Origin: Caulobacter sp. Root1455
GTDB lineage: Bacteria > Pseudomonadota > Alphaproteobacteria > Caulobacterales > Caulobacteraceae
Length of the DNA: 41,223 bases
Assembly: GCF_001426905.1 (NCBI RefSeq)
Contig: NZ_LMFQ01000013.1
Span: 1-41,223 of the forward strand
Reading direction: 5' to 3'
Below, piece after piece: positions 24,724 to 33,436 of the stretch. The position numbers and the translations under genes were made by a program. The stretch's first letter is position 1; each line of letters opens with the position of its first letter. A model generated the notes under the pieces. That model worked only from the letters and a program-made list of their open reading frames with translations, was not told the DNA's origin and searched no databases.

Positions 24724-25425
24724 CTAGATGGCGAGATCGTCGCGCGAGATCCAGCGTTCGCGCAGGGACGCCGAACCGGGCGGAGCGTCCGCGCGAACGG
24801 CCACGGCGAGCAGGTGTTCGCCCAGGTCGCGCGTGTGGAGCCGCCATGCCGCCGGATCCTCCCCCAGTTCCGGGGCGAACGCGAGGCCAGGGCTGGAAAG
24901 ATCCACCCTCACCTGGTCCAACGGGATCGAGAGCCCGCCGCCGATAGCCTTCATCGCGGCCTCCTTGGCGGTCCAGTAGCGCAGGAAGAGCCGCCGACGC
25001 ACCGGCGACGGCGCGGCGTTCACCTCGGCCGCCTCCTCCGGCGAGAAATAACGATCCGCCAAGCCGAGGGCGTCGACCGAACGGTCGACCGCCTCGACAT
25101 CGACGCCCACCCGGCCGGACCCGTGAAACGCCGCCGCGATCAGTCCCGGACAATGGCTGATGTTGACGTCGGGACGACCGGCCCCGCGGCCGACCAGCGC
25201 CGGCCGGCCACGAGGCCCGATTTCGAGGGGCCAGTCCTCGACGCCGGTTTCGTCCCGCACCAGGCGCTCCAGCAGCAGCCGGCCGGCGACGAAACGGGCT
25301 TGGTCGCCAGCGCGCCTGAACCGCCCCGCCCTCGCCTGGTCATCGCGGTTCAGGCGCGTCGTCGGCCAAGGCGTGTCCGCCGCCTCGTCGAGCGCCAGGA
25401 GATAGAGGGACGTCCCCAAGATCAT
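24724..25425 (-). CDS. 4'-phosphopantetheinyl transferase, Sfp type
   Basis: This 233-residue enzyme transfers phosphopantetheine from CoA to carrier-protein serines. It shows the family motifs NISHCPG (about 88-94), GVDVE (107-111) and WTAKEAAMKA (151-160). The two acidic Mg-binding residues and the catalytic lysine are intact. ATG 25425 is preceded by AGGAGG on the minus strand; longer starts lack support. It converges on the NRPS gene with an 11-bp gap and presumably activates the NRPS, the PCP and the two ACPs of this cluster. Its presence supports an autonomous biosynthetic locus. Confidence 0.93.
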   Translation of the reverse strand: MILGTSLYLLALDEAADTPWPTTRLNRDDQARAGRFRRAGDQARFVAGRLLLERLVRDETGVEDWPLEIGPRGRPALVGRGAGRPDVNISHCPGLIAAAFHGSGRVGVDVEAVDRSVDALGLADRYFSPEEAAEVNAAPSPVRRRLFLRYWTAKEAAMKAIGGGLSIPLDQVRVDLSSPGLAFAPELGEDPAAWRLHTRDLGEHLLAVAVRADAPPGSASLRERWISRDDLAI

Positions 25426-25480
25426 AGGCCTCCTGTCTCGGCTGTGATTCCACGCCGCGAACCCGGCCACGGAGGAAGAA

Positions 25481-26167
25481 GTGCTCGTTGAAGTTCGGAA
25501 CCTGATCAAGACCTATCGCGACGCGAAGGTTGAAGTCCCCGCGCTTCGGGGCGTCAATCTGACGATCGAGCCGCGCAAGTTCGCCATGATCGTCGGCGCC
25601 TCGGGGTCGGGCAAGACGACCTTGCTCAACATCCTCGGCTGCGTGGATCGTCCCACCTCCGGCGAGGTGTTCATCGATGGCGTGGAGGTGGGCGCGCTCG
25701 CCGATCGCGACGCCACGCGATTTCGCGCCGAGCGCATCGGCTACATTTTTCAGACCTTCAACCTGGTGCCGGTGCTTTCGGCGTTCGAAAACGTCGAATA
25801 CGTCCTTCGCCTGACCGATCTGTCGCCGGTCGAGCGCCGCGAGCGAACCCTGCAGGCGCTGGAGGCCGTCGGCGTCGCCGATCAGCGCGACCAGCGTCCG
25901 GGGGAAATCAGCGGCGGCCAGCGCCAGCGGGTCGCCATCGCGCGCGCCCTGGTCAAGCGGCCCGCCCTGGTCCTCGCCGACGAGCCCACCGCCAATCTCG
26001 ACAGCCGCACGGGCGAAATGATCATCGACCTGATGGCCGAGATGCAGCAGCGCTTCGCCACGACCTTCATCTTCTCCACGCACGACCGGAACCTGATCCG
26101 CCGCGGCGAGCAGGTCATCACCATCTCCGACGGTCGCGCCCTCGAAACCGCTGGAGCGTTGTCATGA
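25481..26167 (+). CDS. ABC transporter ATPase, MacB/LolD-like
   Basis: This 228-residue ATPase carries VGASGSGKTTLLN (Walker A), ISGGQRQRVAIARAL (signature) and LVLADEPTANLDS (Walker B). The 'ADEPTANLD' form and the short length are typical of MacB/LolD/FtsE-type ATPases, which drive mechanotransmission complexes and do not form a simple channel. The GTG start has GGAGGA upstream, and the stop overlaps the permease start. The gene diverges from the phosphopantetheinyl transferase across 55 bp that must hold both promoters. Together with the next three genes it forms an envelope transport cassette. Confidence 0.92.
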   Translation: MLVEVRNLIKTYRDAKVEVPALRGVNLTIEPRKFAMIVGASGSGKTTLLNILGCVDRPTSGEVFIDGVEVGALADRDATRFRAERIGYIFQTFNLVPVLSAFENVEYVLRLTDLSPVERRERTLQALEAVGVADQRDQRPGEISGGQRQRVAIARALVKRPALVLADEPTANLDSRTGEMIIDLMAEMQQRFATTFIFSTHDRNLIRRGEQVITISDGRALETAGALS

Positions 26168-27555
26168 TCTCGCTGCCGCAGGTGGCCTTGCGCAACGTCC
26201 TGCGCAACGGGCGACGCTCCATGTCGACCACGCTCTCGATCATGCTGAGCGCCATCACGATCCTGACCTTCGGGTCGTTCATGCGCTACGTCGTCCTGAG
26301 CTACCAGACCTCGACGGTCGAACGCGTCGGCCATCTGGCGCTCTATCAGAAGGGTTACAACGCCTTCGGCGCCGGCGACCCGTCCGCCTACGGCATCCCC
26401 AACTACCAGCGGGTGGTCGACACGCTGCGCGCGGATCCGCAGCTGTCGCGCCTGACCCGGGTCGTCACCGAGACCCAGGCGGTCTTCGGCGTGGCCGGCT
26501 ACTATCCGGCCGGGACCTCGCGCACCTTCATGGGCGACGGCGTGGTTCCCGCCGACCGGGCGACCATGCAGCGCTGGAACGCCTACAAGATCCCGGAATT
26601 CGACGTGCGCCGCTCGGCGGTCAGGTCCGACGATCCGGAAAGCGGCGTGATCGGCACCGGCTTGGCCACGATCCTGCAAATGTGCGCGCCCCTGGACCTG
26701 CGCTGGTGCGCCGCTCCGCCGCCCAAGGTCCAGCCCGTCGCCGCGGACGAAAGCCAGTTCGAAAGCCTTCGCGCGCTGGATGCGCCGGCAACCATGGCCG
26801 CCGGCGGCGCGAAGCCCCGGATCGACCTGCTGGCCGCCACCGCGTCCGGCGCGCCCAACGTCGTCTCCCTGAACGTCGAGCGAGCCGAGTTCCAAGGCGT
26901 CAAGGAGATCGACGACGCCTATGTCGCCATGACCCTGCCCCTGGCCCAGAAGCTGGTCTATGGGCGCGGCGAGCCCCGTGTCACCAGCATCGTGCTGCAA
27001 CTCAACGACACCGCCGATCTCGCCCGCGCCAAGAAACGCGTCCTCCAGATCATCCGCCAAGCCGGGCTTTCGCTCGAGATGAGGGATTTTACCCAGATCG
27101 CGCCTCTGTACGCCCAGACCACCAGCTTCCTGTCGGTGATCTTCGGCTTCGTGGCCTCCATCCTCGGCACGATCGTGTTGTTCACGGTCGTCAACACCCT
27201 GCAGATGACCGTCGTCGAGCGCACGAACGAGATCGGCACCTTGCGCGCGCTCGGCGTCCAGCGCGGCGGCGTGCGAAACCTGTTCCTCGCCGAAGGGCTG
27301 ATCCTGGGCCTGGCGGGCGCGACCCTGGGCCTGCTGGTCGCCAGCCTCCTGGCCTTTGCGATCAACGCCTCGGGTCTGACCTGGACACCGCCGGGCGCCG
27401 CCGGGCGCGTCCCCTTCCGCCTCTATTTCTTCGAGTTCCCGCAGTTGCTGTTCGGGGTCTGGATCGGGCTGGTGGCGATCGTGACCCTCGCCAGCGTCAG
27501 GCCGGCCAATCGCGCGGCGCGCATGGAGGTGGTCGATGCCCTGCGGCACGTCTGA
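26164..27555 (+). CDS. FtsX-domain ABC permease, MacB/LolC-like
   Basis: This is a 463-residue inner-membrane protein. One transmembrane helix follows the amphipathic start (RNVLRNGRRSMSTTLSIML). A periplasmic domain of about 260 residues comes next, then three helices of the FtsX domain, starting near FLSVIFGFVASILGTIVLF. The cytoplasmic coupling segment VVERTNEIGTLRALGVQRG is a family hallmark. MacB/LolC relatives use ATP-driven shape change in the periplasm to pass lipoproteins, lipids or lipopeptides to a periplasmic acceptor. The LolA-like gene overlapping its 3' end by 20 bp fits a lipid or lipid-like cargo. Only one permease gene is present, so a homodimer is expected. Confidence 0.9.
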   Translation: MISLPQVALRNVLRNGRRSMSTTLSIMLSAITILTFGSFMRYVVLSYQTSTVERVGHLALYQKGYNAFGAGDPSAYGIPNYQRVVDTLRADPQLSRLTRVVTETQAVFGVAGYYPAGTSRTFMGDGVVPADRATMQRWNAYKIPEFDVRRSAVRSDDPESGVIGTGLATILQMCAPLDLRWCAAPPPKVQPVAADESQFESLRALDAPATMAAGGAKPRIDLLAATASGAPNVVSLNVERAEFQGVKEIDDAYVAMTLPLAQKLVYGRGEPRVTSIVLQLNDTADLARAKKRVLQIIRQAGLSLEMRDFTQIAPLYAQTTSFLSVIFGFVASILGTIVLFTVVNTLQMTVVERTNEIGTLRALGVQRGGVRNLFLAEGLILGLAGATLGLLVASLLAFAINASGLTWTPPGAAGRVPFRLYFFEFPQLLFGVWIGLVAIVTLASVRPANRAARMEVVDALRHV

Positions 27556-28333
27556 AACGCCGGCCTGGCGGCGCCGCGAGGTTCTGTTGGCGCTGGCGAG
27601 TCCAGCGCTGCTGGCCCAGGCCGCGCCCTCGGCGCAACAAATCCTGGTCACGGCGGATCGGGTCCGCAACGGCGGCCGCCCGTTCAGCACGCTGAACACG
27701 CTGACGGAATACCGCAATGGAGCCGTCGCCAGCACCCTGGCCTTGCGGATCTATTCGAAGCTGGACGCCGGCACGCAGCAATATCGCAATCTCGTGCGCT
27801 ACGTCGCCCCCGCCGCCGACGCCGGCAAGATCATGCTGATGGACGGGCGGCTGATGTGGTTCTACGACCCGTCCTCGAGCGCGACCGTGCGGGTGTCGCC
27901 CCAACAGCGATTGACGGGTCAGGCCTCCAACGGCGACGTGCTGACGGTAAACCTGGCCAAGGACTACGCCGCCAAGACCGCCAAGCGCGAGCAGGTCGTC
28001 GACGCCGACCGCGCCGATCGCGCGTGCTGGCGCCTGGACATGACCGCCGCCAACGACCGCGCCGTATACGCCCGCCTCGAGCACTGGATCGACGCCGCCA
28101 GCAGCCTGCCGGTCAAGACCAAGTACTATGCCGACAGCGGCAGGCTGCTGAAGATCGTCTACTACCGCGCCTACCAGACCGTGCTGGGCGGAACGCGGCC
28201 GCTGGAGGCGATCATCCTGGACCAGATCGACAACCGCCTGACCACGAAAATGCGCTTCTCCGATTTCCAGGCCGCGGACATTCCCGACGCCTGGTTCCAG
28301 CGAGACTACCTGCCCCATCTTGGATCGCGCTAG
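27536..28333 (+). CDS. LolA-like outer-membrane lipoprotein-sorting family protein
   Basis: This 265-residue protein has a probable export signal: a basic RRR motif followed by a hydrophobic run, VLLALASPALLAQAA. The body resembles the 'outer membrane lipoprotein-sorting protein' family with a LolA-like half-barrel, for example RYVAPAADAGKIMLM followed by a WFYDPSSS turn and a late YYRAY...LGGTRPLEAI region. LolA-fold proteins shuttle hydrophobic molecules across the periplasm. Encoded between an FtsX-type permease and a candidate outer-membrane protein, it would be the periplasmic carrier of this cassette. The ATG lies inside the permease gene, so translation is coupled. Specific cargo is not known. 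Confidence 0.75.
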   Translation: MPCGTSETPAWRRREVLLALASPALLAQAAPSAQQILVTADRVRNGGRPFSTLNTLTEYRNGAVASTLALRIYSKLDAGTQQYRNLVRYVAPAADAGKIMLMDGRLMWFYDPSSSATVRVSPQQRLTGQASNGDVLTVNLAKDYAAKTAKREQVVDADRADRACWRLDMTAANDRAVYARLEHWIDAASSLPVKTKYYADSGRLLKIVYYRAYQTVLGGTRPLEAIILDQIDNRLTTKMRFSDFQAADIPDAWFQRDYLPHLGSR

Positions 28334-29710
28334 ATGACCAGGGCCGTGGGGGGGCTGGCGGCGATCCTGGTCGCGATCACCGCCCCTGGGGCGCTGGCGC
28401 AGCAGACATCGTCCGATCCCCTTCCAGACATCGGCGTGCTTTCCGACAGCGCGCCGATCCAGTCCCAGTCGGCGTCGGGCCGTCCACTGCTGAAGCTCAA
28501 TGGCGTCGCCCAGGAGACCCGGACACGCGTTTCGCCGGCGTTTGGGACGACGCGAGGCGACGACCAGGAGGCCTACCTGCTGAATCTCGACGCGCGGGGT
28601 CTGGTCGGCGAAGGTCGACCGCTGCGCCTCAACTACAGCCTGCGCGCCTCGGCCACCCGGGACACGCCGTCCGGCGACGGCATAAGGCTCTATGTGCGCG
28701 AGACCTATCTGACCTGGACGCCGAGCGACACCTCGGCGCTCAACCTGGGCCGCGTCAACTACCGGTCCGGCGTCGCCTATGCGTACAATCCCACGGATCT
28801 CTTTCGAGGCCGTTCGAACGTTGACGAGGTCTCGCTGGACCCTCTCGTGCGGCGCGAAAGCCGCCTCGGCGTGGTGATGGTCTCGGCCCTGGCGCTGTTC
28901 GACAAGGGCGCGGTGACGGCGATCGTCGCCCCAAAGCTCAGCGAACCGCGGCCTTTCGGTTATGTCCGCCCCCAGGGCGTGGGCCTGGATCTCTATCGGA
29001 CGAACGCCCGCACGCGCGGGCTGCTCAAGGCCAGCTATGCGCTGGACCACAATTTCGCGCCGGAAGTCCTGCTGCTGTACGACGACGACCGGTGGTCCGC
29101 GGGGCTCAATCTCTCGACGGGCCTGGGCGACACCGTGGTGCTGTTTTTGGAAGGACGCGCCGGCGTGGGCGACAGTCTCCTGGCGCGCTCGATCGATTTC
29201 GCTCGCGAGACCGGCGTGCTCCCGCCAGGGCCCGAAGGACTGCCCGGGGCCAAGCGCGATCAGACCTTCCATAGCCTGGCCACCGGCTTCAGCTACAGCC
29301 CGACATCGAAGATCAACTTCATTCTTGAATACGACCACAGCAGCGCCGCGCCGTCGGCGGCCCAGTGGTCGCGCCTGTCCAGGATCGCCGCCGGCGGCGG
29401 ACTGGCCCAGGCCCAGTTCCGCCTTCTCAACTATTTCGCCAGCAACGAGGAAGAGCTCCGCATCCGCGACGCGGTCTTCATGCGCGTCGGCGCGGATTCG
29501 GTTTTCGTCGACCGCCTCGGCGGGTCGGTGCTGGCCAACATCAGCCCTCAGGACGGCTCGGGCCTGGTCCAGGCCACGGCGGTCCTGGATCTGAGCACCG
29601 GCTGGTCGGTCAGCCTGGTGGGCGCGACCACGTTCGGCGGCGACCAAACCGTCTACGGCGCCGCCGCGCTGGCGCGTTCGCTGTCGATCGGATTCGCCAA
29701 GACCTTCTAA
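28334..29710 (+). CDS. Probable outer-membrane beta-barrel protein
   Basis: I do not recognise the exact family of this 458-residue protein. An N-terminal signal peptide ends near APGALAQQ. The remainder alternates polar and hydrophobic residues in short strands with many Tyr/Phe and Gly/Asp turns, and it ends in SIGFAKTF, a terminal aromatic residue typical of barrels inserted by the BAM machinery. A segment like LNLGRVNYRSGVAY recalls DUF1302 or alginate-export-type barrels. It begins immediately after the stop of the LolA-like gene. It probably completes an inner-to-outer-membrane route with the three genes before it. It converges with the alpha/beta-hydrolase gene 10 bp away. Confidence 0.65.
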   Translation: MTRAVGGLAAILVAITAPGALAQQTSSDPLPDIGVLSDSAPIQSQSASGRPLLKLNGVAQETRTRVSPAFGTTRGDDQEAYLLNLDARGLVGEGRPLRLNYSLRASATRDTPSGDGIRLYVRETYLTWTPSDTSALNLGRVNYRSGVAYAYNPTDLFRGRSNVDEVSLDPLVRRESRLGVVMVSALALFDKGAVTAIVAPKLSEPRPFGYVRPQGVGLDLYRTNARTRGLLKASYALDHNFAPEVLLLYDDDRWSAGLNLSTGLGDTVVLFLEGRAGVGDSLLARSIDFARETGVLPPGPEGLPGAKRDQTFHSLATGFSYSPTSKINFILEYDHSSAAPSAAQWSRLSRIAAGGGLAQAQFRLLNYFASNEEELRIRDAVFMRVGADSVFVDRLGGSVLANISPQDGSGLVQATAVLDLSTGWSVSLVGATTFGGDQTVYGAAALARSLSIGFAKTF

Positions 29711-29720
29711 CCGGGGATCA

Positions 29721-30542
29721 TCAATGCAGATCCTTGGCCGCGGCCAGCATCTCCGGACTTTCCAGGATTTCGTGCCCTGCCCCCGGCGCCAGCGCCAGGC
29801 GAACGCGCAGGCCGCGCGCCTGCCCCGCCTGCACGAAGCGTCGGCTCAGCCACGGCGGCGCCACCGGGTCGCGCTCGCCGACAATGAGCCGCAGATCAAG
29901 CTTGGGCGAAAGCTGGCCGATCCTGGACAGCGGCGAAACGCTCCGCACGGGCAGCAGAAAAAGCGGGTTGAAATCGCGGACGGCCATGTGTCGACGCCAT
30001 GCGCCCAGGTCGCAGGGGCAGGACGCGATCAAGGCGCTCGACGCCAGGTTCGGCCGATCGGCCAGCATGATCAACGCCATGGCCGCGCCGCCGGAATGGC
30101 CGATAAGCACCGTGTCCCGGGCGTGCAGGCGCGACGCGGCCTCCACCACGGCCTCAACCATCTGCCGGGCCGCGTCCTCGGTGTAGTTGTCGCCGACCGC
30201 CAGCCCTCGATCGCCGTCCGACCGCCCGCCCAGCCCGTCTCGATAACCCGGCCTCAGGAGCGCCAGCACGATCGTGTCGTCGCGGTCGGCGGCCAGGGAC
30301 CGCGCGAAGTCATATTGGTAGACGGGGTCATGGCCTGGCGCGTCGCCATGCAGGACAACGACCAGATGAGGATGCGCGGTGACCCGCGCCGAACTGAAAA
30401 GTCGACCAGACACCCGCCGCCCGGGCGCGCCGAAGGTGGTCGGATGCCCTTCAGGGGCCACGGGAGGCGATATTCCATGCACCATGGCGACCCCGACCAG
30501 CACGGCGATCGTGACGACAAGGCCCGCCCGCGTCCATTGCAT
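29721..30542 (-). CDS. Membrane-anchored or exported alpha/beta-hydrolase
   Basis: This 273-residue protein has an N-terminal hydrophobic segment (residues 6-22) that could be a signal anchor. The alpha/beta-hydrolase core has the nucleophile Ser150 in LIGHSGGAA, Asp225 in VGERDPVAP and His257 in GAGHEILES. An oxyanion-type VVLHGDAPG lies near residue 62. It would hydrolyse an ester, amide or thioester outside the cytoplasm. Its place between the transport cassette and the methyltransferase operon suggests processing of the exported product or self-protection, but a general esterase role cannot be ruled out. The substrate is unknown. Confidence 0.75.
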   Translation of the reverse strand: MQWTRAGLVVTIAVLVGVAMVHGISPPVAPEGHPTTFGAPGRRVSGRLFSSARVTAHPHLVVVLHGDAPGHDPVYQYDFARSLAADRDDTIVLALLRPGYRDGLGGRSDGDRGLAVGDNYTEDAARQMVEAVVEAASRLHARDTVLIGHSGGAAMALIMLADRPNLASSALIASCPCDLGAWRRHMAVRDFNPLFLLPVRSVSPLSRIGQLSPKLDLRLIVGERDPVAPPWLSRRFVQAGQARGLRVRLALAPGAGHEILESPEMLAAAKDLH

Positions 30543-30906
30543 TTGCCGTGCTCACGCCGCCCAACCCCTGATTGAACCTTTGCACGCCCCGGAGCATGAC
30601 GGTAGCTCAAACCGCCGCGTCGGCGCGATCATCGCCGTCGATAGTTTTTCCGGCCGACAGGTCCCGCGAGAACGGTTGACGCTCTATCGGATTGATGGCT
30701 TGTTACAATCTTAGAGTGGATTTCCATAGTCATTAAATCAGGGATTGTCTTCGCCGCAACGTTGGGATTCGGGACCTTTTCTCCGACCCCGAACGCGGCG
30801 TCGATGCGTCGGCTTACACCGGGGGAAACGCCATGACACGCCGTTGCGAGGCGGAGGTTTGGAGACCGTCCAACCGGCCCGCGGGCGACGCGCTCGGGGC
30901 ATCGGC
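30543..30906. other. Divergent intergenic region upstream of the methyltransferase operon
   Basis: No gene is visible. TTGACGC at 30676-30682 matches the -35 element of Caulobacter housekeeping promoters, but no well-placed -10 partner could be found. TACAAT at 30704-30709 lies too far away at 22 bases. The stretch 30640-30740 is more A+T-rich than its surroundings and is the likely promoter zone for the genes on either side. Confidence 0.3.
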
Positions 30907-31755
30907 ATGACGCTCGCGAGCGGCAACACCGCCTTCAGCGTGGGGCTGCAGCGCGCCGTCCATCACCTGTTCGATCCGGAGCCGCGCATTCTCGAGGACG
31001 GCGCGGCCTGGTCCCTGTTGAACGCGGACGAACGCGGCCTGGTCGAGCGGCGCCCGGAGCTGTTCCAGACCAGTCCCGTGCGAGGCTTTCGCCGTCGCCT
31101 GCTCGCCCGCCAGCGCTATGCCGAAGACGCGCTGCGCCAGACCGCCCCCGAGGTCGCCTGGCAAGACGTCGCCTGGCAATATGTGATCCTCGGCGCGGGC
31201 CTGGACAGCTTCGCCTGGCGTCAACCCGATTGGGCGCGCGGGCTGACCATCTTCGAAGTCGACCGCCCCGCCGAACAGGCCGAAAAGCGAGAGCGCCTGG
31301 CCGCCTCCGGGCTGGAGACCCCCGCCAATCTGAGGTTCGTCGAGGCCGATTTCGAGCGGGACGATCTGCTGGACCTGTTGATCGCACAGGGTCTGTCCGT
31401 CTCCGCCCCGACCTTCTTCTCCTGCCTGGGTGTTCTGGTCTATCTGTCGCGGGAGGCGATCGAGCGCCTGCTTGGCCTGCCGCTGCGGATGCGCGGGCCC
31501 GCGCGGATCGCCTTCTCCACCGCCGGGGACGCCTCGCGAGGCGGCGAAGGCGCCCTGGCGCGCCTGGCCGCCGCGAGCCAGGAACGCTGGATCTCGCCCG
31601 TCGGTCCCGAGGAGATGCGCGCCTGGCTTGAGCGTATCGGCTACCAAGACATCGCCGGCACGGACACGGATCGATATCTCGACCAGATCATGCCCCCCGG
31701 CCACGCGCGCGCCGGAAGCGGCGCGCCGTCGCATCTGTTCCTGGCCGTGAAATGA
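30907..31755 (+). CDS. SAM-dependent methyltransferase, PPM1/LCMT family
   Basis: This 282-residue class I methyltransferase has the two marks of the leucine-carboxyl-methyltransferase-like family: YVILGAGLDSFAWR for SAM binding and FEVDRPAEQAEKRERL after it. Bacterial members are often O-methyltransferases in secondary-metabolite loci. ATG 30907 matches the usual family N-terminus (a TAFSVGLQRAV-like start); longer frames upstream have no protein-like sequence. It overlaps the next gene by four bases and heads a short operon with two oxygenases, so it probably modifies the product of the cluster, although the substrate is not known. Confidence 0.85.
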   Translation: MTLASGNTAFSVGLQRAVHHLFDPEPRILEDGAAWSLLNADERGLVERRPELFQTSPVRGFRRRLLARQRYAEDALRQTAPEVAWQDVAWQYVILGAGLDSFAWRQPDWARGLTIFEVDRPAEQAEKRERLAASGLETPANLRFVEADFERDDLLDLLIAQGLSVSAPTFFSCLGVLVYLSREAIERLLGLPLRMRGPARIAFSTAGDASRGGEGALARLAAASQERWISPVGPEEMRAWLERIGYQDIAGTDTDRYLDQIMPPGHARAGSGAPSHLFLAVK

Positions 31756-32411
31756 CGCAAGCCGACCCGCCAGCGCTTCCGCCAGGGGCCCAGGAGGTCC
31801 GGCGGCTCTGGAACGAAGCCGACCTGCGAGCCCGTCTGGGCGACCTGGCGGACGAAGCGGATTCCGCGACGCTGTGGATCCGGGCGCTCGCGCACCACAA
31901 CCTGGCCGCCCTGGGCGTCAGGGGCGAGGCGGCCCAGGCCGAGACCGCGTTGAAGCGCCTGCTCGCCGCCGAGCCGGACCACGCCTTGGCCTTGGCCTAT
32001 CTCGGCAACGCCACCATCATGATCGCGCGAGATTCCCGAAACTTCGTCACCAAGCCGGCGACGGTCCGCAATGGACTGGTCCACCTGGACAGGGCGGTTG
32101 AACTCGCGCCCGACCATGTCGCCATCCGCCTGCTGCGCGCCGGTTCGGGCAAGCGCCTGCCAAAGTTGTTCAATCGGCGCGGCCAAGTGATCGCGGACCT
32201 GCGCCGCGCGGCCGAGCTGCTCGAGGCCAGCGGCGAGGACCCCCTTGCCCTGGCCGAGGTCTTCCATGATCTGGCCGACCTGTCGGGCGAGGATGCGGCG
32301 ATGCGGCGGCGCTATCTGCTGAGCGCTCGCGACGCCGCGCCGCGATCGACGTGGGGCGCGGCGTCCCGCGAAATCTTCGAGCGCGAGTTTGGATCGGATT
32401 TCGCCTCCTGA
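31752..32411 (+). CDS. TPR-like protein of unknown function
   Basis: This 219-residue protein has no catalytic motif. It looks all-helical, and about two helix pairs fit tetratricopeptide spacing: WIRALAHHNLAALG...AETALKRLLAAEPDHALALAYLGNA, then HLDRAVELAPDHVAIRLL. It overlaps the methyltransferase gene by four bases and is followed after 51 bp by a dioxygenase gene. TPR proteins usually act as scaffolds, so it may hold tailoring enzymes together. That is a guess from context. Confidence 0.6.
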   Translation: MTQADPPALPPGAQEVRRLWNEADLRARLGDLADEADSATLWIRALAHHNLAALGVRGEAAQAETALKRLLAAEPDHALALAYLGNATIMIARDSRNFVTKPATVRNGLVHLDRAVELAPDHVAIRLLRAGSGKRLPKLFNRRGQVIADLRRAAELLEASGEDPLALAEVFHDLADLSGEDAAMRRRYLLSARDAAPRSTWGAASREIFEREFGSDFAS

Positions 32412-32462
32412 CACGCGCGCCGCAGCAGGCCGCCGCGGCGGCCGCCTCCCTGGAGATCGCCA

Positions 32463-33386
32463 ATGATCGTCGAGAGCCCGCTGACCGAACGAATGGGCCT
32501 GGTCCTGACCGGAAGCCGGGATGACCTGTCGCGGATCGACCGCGCCATGTTGTCCAAGAAGGTCGCCGAACACGGGGCGGTGATCCTGCGGGGCTTCGAG
32601 CTGACGGTCGACGACTTCGAGACGCTGTCACAGGAAGTCGCGCCCGAATTCCTCGTCCATCACGATGTCGGGCGGATGTACATCAGCGACGACGGCACGA
32701 CCCAGACCGTGGTGCCCGGCATGGAGGGCATTCCGGCCCACGTCGAGCGGGGTTACGCGGCCCCGATCCCCGCCACCCTGTTCTTCTACTGCAACCATCC
32801 GCCCGATTCCGAAGGCGAGACCACGCTTTACGACGGTTTCGAGCTGTTCGAGCGGCTCAGCCCCGAGTCCCAGAAATTCTTCGCCGAACGCAAGGTCCGG
32901 TACCGGCTGCGGATCGGTCCCGAACTCTGGCAACGCACCTTGATGACGGACGATCATGCCGAGGCGATGTACATGATCGACGAGCAACTGACGTCCGCGC
33001 TGGATGTCGAGCGCGGCGAGGCGGCCACGTGCCGCGTGGACGACGACACCTTGATCATGGACTTCGTGACGCCGGCGACCCGAACCGCCGCGCGCCGCGA
33101 GGGGGTGGCGTTCTCCAACTCCGGCCTGACCTACCTCTATACGCTCGAAATGCCCGAAGAAGGCCTCCTGGCGCTGGGCAAGATGACCATGCTCACCGAG
33201 GAGGACGAGGCCTTTCCGCTCGAGATCCTGCGTGACGCCCTGCGCGCCTCGCGCGAGGTCGAGTACAAGCTGTCCTGGCGCAAGGGCGACATGGCCCTGC
33301 TGGACAACAGGACGGTTCTCCACGGTCGCGCGGCTTTCAGCGATCCGAACCGCAGCATCTATATCCGCATCGGATTTGGCCTCTAG
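32463..33386 (+). CDS. TauD/TfdA-family Fe(II)/2-oxoglutarate oxygenase
   Basis: This 307-residue oxygenase couples 2-oxoglutarate decarboxylation to oxidation of a substrate. The facial iron triad is read as His93 and Glu95 in PAHVERGY and His287 in TVLHGRAAF; Arg302 (IRIGFG) should bind 2-oxoglutarate. The following FFYCNHPPDSEGETTLYDG is characteristic of TauD-like and SyrP/clavaminate-synthase-like members. Use of Glu rather than Asp in the HxD/E motif is normal for this branch, and there is no Ala/Gly substitution of the halogenase type, so hydroxylation, desaturation or cyclisation is expected rather than chlorination. A GGAG-rich site precedes the ATG. Confidence 0.88.
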   Translation: MIVESPLTERMGLVLTGSRDDLSRIDRAMLSKKVAEHGAVILRGFELTVDDFETLSQEVAPEFLVHHDVGRMYISDDGTTQTVVPGMEGIPAHVERGYAAPIPATLFFYCNHPPDSEGETTLYDGFELFERLSPESQKFFAERKVRYRLRIGPELWQRTLMTDDHAEAMYMIDEQLTSALDVERGEAATCRVDDDTLIMDFVTPATRTAARREGVAFSNSGLTYLYTLEMPEEGLLALGKMTMLTEEDEAFPLEILRDALRASREVEYKLSWRKGDMALLDNRTVLHGRAAFSDPNRSIYIRIGFGL

Positions 33387-33436
33387 CCCATCACCGCGAC
33401 ACCGCTCTCCCACGCTCAAGCCTTCGAGGTTCACGC

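Noticed and set aside
29721..30542. Alpha/beta-hydrolase as MenH, completing a partial menaquinone route
   Set aside because: It has an N-terminal hydrophobic export or anchor segment, whereas MenH is a compact cytoplasmic enzyme. Its motif context does not point to MenH.
30676..30709. TTGACG and TACAAT as a promoter for the methyltransferase operon
   Set aside because: The spacer is 22 bases, too long for a normal sigma-70 promoter. It is kept only as a remark in the intergenic entry.
32463..33386. TauD-type enzyme as a non-heme halogenase
   Set aside because: The iron-binding carboxylate is present as Glu95 in HVE. Halogenases of the SyrB2 type have Ala or Gly there.
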